This document shows, piece by piece, positions 58,496-64,000 of a stretch of DNA of 64,000 nucleotides. Location of the stretch: positions 930,001-994,000 of the forward strand of contig NW_004457624.1 of NCBI RefSeq assembly GCF_000203815.1. Direction: 5' to 3'. The position numbers and the translations under genes were made by a program. The DNA comes from Cavenderia fasciculata (lineage: Eukaryota > Evosea > Eumycetozoa > Acytosteliales > Cavenderiaceae). The notes under the pieces were generated by a model. It made no database searches. It saw only the letters and a list, made by a program, of their open reading frames with translations, and was not told where the DNA came from. How positions within the stretch are numbered: the first letter of the stretch is position 1; each line of letters begins with the position of its first letter.

Positions 58496-60263
58496 ATGAC
58501 AGGAGGAGTGGAAATAGCCACATCACAACATACCCACCCCCATGGGCACCATAGCCATAGTCATAGCCATCATCATGGAGGTGGATACCAAGACTGGTAC
58601 CATTCTAATGGTGGTGTAGCCTATTCTAACCATGGTGCTGGTTCCTATAATATCCAACATGGAGAACACTCTGGTAGCAGCATCCCATACAACACACCTA
58701 CAGTCATTGGATTCGATATCCAGCAACCGTTACCACCTATTCCAGGCGCCGCCAACCAACATGTTGGTGGTCACCACCCATCACACTCTTCGCACCACCA
58801 TAATATACATCATCACCATCATCAGAGCAGCTCACCTGTTGAGATTGCCGGTGCCTATATGATCAACATGCCGCCATCTTCGTCAGACTATCCATCAGCC
58901 CAACAAGTCCAATATGAGATGAGCTACGCCCAACCTTTTAGCGACCCCCATTCACCTATTAGCGCCGGCCAACACTATTCGTCACCCGACCAAGCCAACT
59001 CGTACTACAACCAGTCTACCCCTGCCTCACCCAAGGACTACCAAGGTCACGGTGGATACCAACCCAGCAGCGGCTACAGCCCATACTCTGATGAACACAA
59101 GTTACAGATCCATCCAACATCGACCACCTCTACGTCTACCAACACTGCCAACATCACTCAATCTGGTATCAGTCCAAGTTACGAAGGGTCAGATAGCTCC
59201 AACGACGATCTCGACTGCAAAGAACCCAACAAGAAGCGTGTCCGTGAGACTATTGATATCTCTGGTCAATCGATTCTCACCAAAGACCAAGTACTCCAAT
59301 TGTCAAGCAGAGAGATTGAAGAGTATGTCTACCGTCTCAAACAAACTCATATTCTCACACCGGCCCAAGAAAAGGATTTGAAAAAGTTCCGTCGTCTCAT
59401 CAAAAACAGAGAATACGCCTCACAATCACGTGACCGAAAGAAACTCTATGTCAATCAAGTCGTCGATCAACTTGAAAAGTCTGAATTAGACTCTAGACAA
59501 TTAAAGTCACAATTATTGGCAGCTCAAGCCGAGGTTCGTGAACTCAAAAAGCAACTTGAAATGGTCAATCAAACCATTCACAATAATCCATCACTCCTAG
59601 AAATATTTGGTAAATTCTTTACTTTTGGTGGTAGTTCTTCAACGGTTGCTCCAACTCAAGACAAGACCACCACCACCACCACCACTACTACTTCATCTGA
59701 AAGTGGTACCACTAAAAAGGCATCATCGGTTGCCTTGTTTGTATTTTTCTGTATATTTACTTTTACCTTTTTATTACCTGTTCAACCACCAACTATTTCA
59801 ACAACTATTACCAAAGGGTATGTATTCATACAACAATATTACAATATTTAATATTATCAATATTATTTTTTTGATTTGCAAACTAATTCTTTTTTCTTTT
59901 TTCTTTTTTCTTTTTTCTTTTTTCTATTTTCTATTTATTATCTTTAGTAAAACATTTGTTGGACCAAGAAGTTTATTACAAGATGATATTCCAATTCAAA
60001 TTGAAGTTAGTGGTGGTGAAAAGGGAATCAGTTATTGGACACAAACCAAAAATTGGATTTCTAATCTATTCCCATCGTCGTCACCTACCATCACATCATC
60101 AACTTATTCAACTAAATTGGTTGAAGAGTTGGAACAATCTAATCATCAACAACAACAACAACAACAAGAAGAAGAAGATCAACAAGTGCCACTACAAGTA
60201 GAAGAAGTAGAGGAAGAAGTAGAAGATACATTTTTAATTTCAAACTCTCCAATTGTTTATTGA
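58496..60263 (+). CDS. Membrane-tethered bZIP transcription factor (ATF6/CREB3-like)
   Basis: Exons 58496-59817 and 59948-60263 (130-nt intron) encode 545 residues. Residues 1-240 are His/Ser/Gly/Tyr-rich. The bZIP domain starts near 295: basic region NREYASQSRDRKK (the N-x-x-A-x-x-S-R pattern with Asn304), then heptad Leu in VDQLEKSELDSRQLKSQLLAA and ELKKQLEMV. A hydrophobic segment at about 411-430 (VALFVFFCIFTFTFLLPV) is followed by about 115 residues with a Glu/Gln-rich end. A basic region resembling ATF6 (NRESACQSRKKKK) plus one membrane span predicts a factor held in the ER or Golgi membrane and freed by cleavage, as in the unfolded-protein response; cleavage is inferred from this layout. 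Confidence 0.82.
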
Positions 60264-60273
60264 CATACTCCTC

Positions 60274-60306
<33 letters not shown>

Positions 60307-60704
60307 TTTTATAAAATAATATTAATCAATTCAATCATCAAACAATCCAATACATAACAATAATAACAACCCAACACACAAATCAAATATAAAATATAAT
60401 AATAATGAATAGTTATTATTTATTTATTTCTTTCTTTCCCAATCAATCATTCATTCCATCACTACTATCAAACAAACAAAACTTTTAAATATTATTTTGG
60501 CGACATAATAATAATCATAATAACAACTTTATTTAAGTAATCCCCCATCACATCACAATCAATCAATCAATAATATTATACCAAATCAAATCTAGATTAA
60601 ATTAATTTAAATGAATAAATAACAACAAATGATGTTAAGAATTCAATCAAACCATTATTTTTTTTTTATTTATATTTATTATTATTATATTAGTGTTTAT
60701 TTAT
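60264..60704. other. Convergent spacer with TCA run
   Basis: 441 nt between two converging genes, with a TCA repeat at 60276-60305 and A/T tracts. No gene. Confidence 0.4.
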
Positions 60705-61338
60705 TTAAATTACGGTGATATCAGAACATTGGTAGAAAGTAGTGTATGGTTCACCAGCATTATTTGATACATATCTAACACGTAAAACAGCAGCTCCCTT
60801 GGTTGATGGTAATTGAGACTAAAGTATTTATATTTTTTAGTGATCATTCCACCCGGGAATTAAAAATGTGTTAGAATAGTTTTCTTTCTTTCTTTCTTTC
60901 TCACTATATATATATATCTTATATTTTGTTATTTGTTTCTATTTCTTATCTACATACACTGACAGTGAAATTAGTTTGAGCAACCATATCCCAAGCATTG
61001 AAATCATCTAGTTGGTTTAAAGTGGTGTAGGGACCATTGTCACCGGTATAAGAGATGGCTACATCCATGTAACCCATGTTGGTTGGATACCAATGATTAT
61101 AGTTTTGTTGAAAGGTGACTGGAATGGCAGTACCCGAGTAATAGGTTGCTACACTAGCACCTGATGTCATATTACCACAGTTGGAGGCAACTTTGTAGCA
61201 ATTGTTATCACCTGGACCCAATGGTGTTGGTACTGCTGCACCACGTTGAGCTGGGTCATAAAGACATAAATGTGCACTTGTTAAAGATGCAAACAATGCA
61301 ACAAAGATAGCTATTAATATAGTTAATGTGAATCTCAT
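60705..61338 (-). CDS. Secreted LPMO-like (X325/AA11-type) copper protein
   Basis: Two exons, 60958-61338 and 60705-60818 (139-nt intron, in phase), encode 164 residues. The signal peptide ends ...FASLTSA so the mature chain would begin with His: HLCLYDPAQRGAAVP, the pattern 'HxxLxxPxxRG' of lytic polysaccharide monooxygenases and X325 copper proteins, where the N-terminal His forms the histidine brace. A second His occurs in NYNHWYPTNMGYMDVAISY, and the C-terminal strand GAAVLRVRYVSNN with FYQCSDITV matches the 'YQCxD' ending of these families. It may oxidise polysaccharide or only bind copper, as X325 proteins do. It is divergent from the ependymin-related gene. Confidence 0.7.
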
Positions 61339-61763
61339 CTCTCTCTCTCTCTCTCTCTTTGTAGTTATCTATCTATCTCTGTCTGTGAATGAAATATAAA
61401 GATAAAAGGGTGTGAGTGGGTAGTACTAGTCTAGTCGTCGTCTGGTTAGTTAGTTAGTTATTCTATTTCAAAAAGAGAGGTGACGTCGATTACAACAGTC
61501 TCTCTCAGAGTTAGCAATATTCCTTAATCGAAAGGTTCGAGACAATTTCAATACCAAAGATCCAAGAAAAGTCATTGATCTGAATCTAGATATTTTCGGT
61601 TCATTTCAAAGGAATCGTCTTCTATTGTTCATTTGAAACAACACATCTCTGGTTTGCTTTGAATCTATCGCAGTCGCTGCTTGCACTTTAGTTTATACAT
61701 ACACATCATCATCATCAAGAGATATCTATATAGATAGAAGAGAAGAGATAAGAGATAGAGAAG
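61339..61763. promoter_or_regulatory. Divergent promoter between two secreted-protein genes
   Basis: 425 nt, with a CT run beside the LPMO-like start (61339-61358), two or three AGAGAG/CTCTCT patches and a G/C-richer middle (61495-61680). The two secreted genes may share control. Confidence 0.45.
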
Positions 61764-62300
61764 ATGTACAAACAACAATATATAATATTAGCAATCATCA
61801 TGATGATGATTGGATATATTAGAGCATTTGATATTTGTACACCAGCAAGATATCAAGCCATTTCAATTGGTACAAATGGAGCAGGTCAAACAGAGAGACG
61901 TGAAGTGTATTATGACGCTTACAACTATTCAGTTAGAATCGATATATCGACCGACACAACCAACCAAACCACATTCAGTTACTTTTCACCAAACAACTCT
62001 CAAACCGGTCAAGAATGGGTGATCGACCAAACGGGAAATTGCTATCAGACCGGACCAGACTACTGGAATCCACAATGCTGGGGTGACTCCTACGGTACCC
62101 CCTTCGTATCAAACACCAACAACATGTTGACATTCTCCAACCCCTCCAACGGCTACACTGCCATCGTCGCCGAGAATGGTCTCCCCATGAAGATCGTCAT
62201 GGAGTATTCAGGTCTTGTCATCTATTTCTATGAATCACAATCTTATATCTCTGACCCATCTGTTTTCAATTTACCAAAGATTTGCAAACAACAAGAATAA
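61764..62300 (+). CDS. Secreted ependymin-related protein
   Basis: Single exon, 178 residues. Signal peptide about 1-21. Family marks: CTPARYQ near the start, YYDAYNYSVRIDI (the 'YDaxnxrvRi' strand), several Cys (GNCYQTG, NPQCWGD), and the C-terminal DPSVFNLPKIC, which is close to the family ending 'DPxvFxxPxxC'. Ependymin-related proteins are secreted, lipid- or calcium-binding folds found in animals and Dictyostelium, with roles not well known. It is a distant relative of the twins at 21607 and 23266 by the 'FxLPxxC' ending, which is inference. Confidence 0.78.
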   Translation: MYKQQYIILAIIMMMIGYIRAFDICTPARYQAISIGTNGAGQTERREVYYDAYNYSVRIDISTDTTNQTTFSYFSPNNSQTGQEWVIDQTGNCYQTGPDYWNPQCWGDSYGTPFVSNTNNMLTFSNPSNGYTAIVAENGLPMKIVMEYSGLVIYFYESQSYISDPSVFNLPKICKQQE

Positions 62301-62551
62301 ATAAAGTAAAAGTAAAAGTAAATAAAGTAATTTAAATTAAATTAAAAACTATCTAAAAAGGGGAAGGGGTGTTTGTTCAAGTTCATCATTTCTTTTTTTC
62401 TTTTTCTTTTTTTTAATCATTATTATTCGAACGAGAGATCGTACATACATACATACATACATATATATATATATATATTTGTTTCCCTCTACATCTTTAT
62501 TATTCATCATCATCATCATCATCTTCTTCTACACAGAGTTCAAACTCTTGT
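62301..62551. other. Spacer with tetranucleotide run
   Basis: 251 nt holding an ACAT run and AT run at about 62443-62478 and a TCA run at 62506-62523. It contains the promoter of the next gene and may include an upstream exon, since CTACACAG at 62536 is a usable acceptor. Confidence 0.4.
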
Positions 62552-63608
62552 ATGCAAACAATGAATGTAAACCCAGTAACTCTGGTGGCACGGAACAAGA
62601 CACAATCACTATTCGATTTTCAAGGTCGAAATTGTATTGGTATGAATGATCTTTTCATAGACTCTGGTATCAATCTATGGATTTTAGATCCGTACAACCC
62701 TATCTTTGAATGGGCTGGCTTTCCTTTTCACTTTTACAACTATCCTCATGCACCAGAACAAATGAACGAGTTTGTTAAAATGGTTGATTCAATCTCTGCA
62801 GGTATGCAAGTGATAGTCATGGTATACGATGGATTTCTACCATCAATGCTAGATACCCTTCTACCAGCCTTTCAATCTATTGGGTCACTCTGGTTCCAAG
62901 AAGCTCAACACTATCAAAAGTATTGTATGGTTGGTCGAAAGGGTGGTGCCGCTCGTGAAGCCTATGGAGATGACCGGTTAAACTTGGGAGACATACGAGT
63001 CAAAGGTTACTTTACAGGATACAATGGCGTCGAAAATGGATCCGTGACCTTGGAGTATGACGTCTCTGGCCGAGTTAAAAAGATCACCAATATGATGCAA
63101 TATCCTAATAATTATTCCGAGGTCACTCTCGGTGATTTAAGAGACACTGAGAATTATTGCACTCGTAGTTTCAAGTCTATCAATCTCTGGACCTTTCAAG
63201 CTCATTCATATAGTATGTTTGACTCTAATGATGACCCCAATGAACCAAAAGCTCTACAAATCATGTTAGAATGCTTGGAGAAAGGTACAAGGTTTATTCT
63301 ATTTACTGATGGATCCGATCGGTTCAATTTTACACCCGAAACAAGAGATCTTTTAAAGAGTTGGGGAAGCAAGGAAATAGATCATTACAACGTCGTCGGT
63401 GGTCCACATGCTGGAGATGGTGGTCATTTCATATATTGTATTTCATCAAAGGTTGGATCAACAAAGAACTTTATCGAGATTCTAACATCGGATGCTTGCT
63501 CAATGTCATTCATTATGCCAAAAGACACTTCCTCAATGTCACAAGTAATCGTAGGCAATGAAATCATCGAAAAGAATATTAAAGTGGTTTCAAATTCACA
63601 ACAACAGC

Positions 63609-63642
<34 letters not shown>

Positions 63643-64000
63643 GCAACAACAACAACAACAACAACAACAATATGATGGCTTTGTGATGCAAGCATTCAAC
63701 GAGGTCACTGGTCAAGAATATTTTACAAAATCATATGACGTCTCTTTATGCAAACCAAATGAAGCGATTCGTATGATACAAGATATTCTCGATCTCTCGA
63801 TTGGGACAGTCGTCACAATTACACTCGGCAAGCCAAGCATTACATTTGAATATGGTATGACCGACAACCTATTATTTGCAATGTCAACTGTTGGAGCTTC
63901 CCGTGTGACCCAGATCAATCGAACCACTTCGTATTCTCTGATTGGTAGAAAGGGGTCAAGACCAGCATCATCTTTTGAACAAGTTGGCCAGTATCCAATA
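62552..64000 (+). CDS. Protein with two ILEI/FAM3-type domains (partial at right edge)
   Basis: The frame is open for 483 codons to the window end, so the gene is truncated by the edge. Domain one (about residues 15-155) has the ILEI/FAM3 pattern: RNCIGMNDLFIDSGINLWIL, MNEFVKMVDSISAGMQVIVM, DTLLPAFQSIGSLWF and QKYCMVGRKGGAAREA. A central region (about 155-345) with THSY-like and GDGGHFIYCIS segments follows, then a poly-Gln run coded by CAA (63598-63669), then a second domain: GQEYFTKSYDVSLC, MIQDILDLSIGTVVTITLG, LLFAMSTVGASRVTQI and SYSLIGRKGSRPASSF. The start may be the ATG at 62552 or 62561, or lie on an earlier exon. ILEI domains in animals include FAM3 cytokines and glycan-binding modules. 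Confidence 0.72.
63598..63669. repeat. CAA run coding poly-Gln
   Basis: About twenty-four Gln codons, mostly CAA with a few CAG, lie between the two ILEI-like domains. The minus-strand open frame across it is only the antisense of this run. Confidence 0.9.

Noticed and set aside
63424..63708. Minus-strand frame with a long poly-Cys run
   Set aside because: It is the antisense of the CAA run in the ILEI-domain gene.
1..64000. CRISPR arrays, insertion sequences or bacterial operons
   Set aside because: The genes are eukaryotic with spliceosomal introns; repeats are microsatellites or palindromes without spacer structure, and no transposase or reverse transcriptase was seen.

Overview
The window is nuclear DNA of a dictyostelid social amoeba. 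Intergenic DNA and introns are very A/T-rich, while exons use many G/C-ending codons, much more than Dictyostelium discoideum, so a higher-GC species such as Cavenderia (D. fasciculatum group) is more likely; this species guess is inference. Introns are short (about 58 to 300 nt), begin GTAAGT or GTATGT and end in TAG/CAG/AAG. Proteins carry poly-Asn, poly-Gln and poly-Ser runs. I rebuilt about 26 genes by joining exons in phase; several are too short or too fragmented to appear as long open frames (dpm2-like, atx1-like, a four-helix membrane protein).

Layout. 1-5.2 kb: two tandem copies of a dictyostelid multigene family, each with one apparent frameshift. 5.2-7.6 kb: gene-poor. 7.6-18.6 kb: a small Cys-motif protein, a dsRBD plus DExH helicase (helF-like, RNA interference) and a 2276-residue Furry/Tao3/Mor2-like protein. 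18.9-24 kb: an acid-sphingomyelinase-like phosphodiesterase and twin secreted ependymin-like proteins. 24.4-26.4 kb: an Atx1-like copper chaperone inside a cluster of GA-rich repeats, then a small membrane protein. 27-37 kb: an RRM-RRM-SURP-CID splicing factor, a broken gene, DPM2, a PH-HMA fusion and the AP-1 beta adaptin. 37.8-47.9 kb: COP9 signalosome subunit 3, queuine tRNA-ribosyltransferase, the DDX6/Dhh1 helicase, a 2.1-kb gene-free stretch with a palindrome array, two genes sharing a C-terminal motif (one with an FHA domain), and a small mitochondrial protein. 48.4-54.8 kb: UPF1, an RPA34-like Pol I subunit and an F-box protein. 55.6-64 kb: secreted CBM9-like, LPMO-like and ependymin-related proteins around a membrane-tethered bZIP factor, and a protein with two ILEI/FAM3 domains running off the right edge.

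Most genes are unrelated housekeeping genes. Loose themes are RNA metabolism (helF-like, DDX6, UPF1, SURP-CID factor, Tgt, RPA34), copper-binding folds (Atx1-like, PH-HMA, LPMO-like) and small secreted proteins. I see no gene cluster that clearly forms one new system. The strongest unexplained signals are the palindrome array near 44.5 kb, a long imperfect hairpin near 29.65 kb, the PH-HMA fusion, the LPMO-like protein with a predicted N-terminal His, and the tandem ILEI protein. All functions are read from sequence motifs by eye; no database search was possible.
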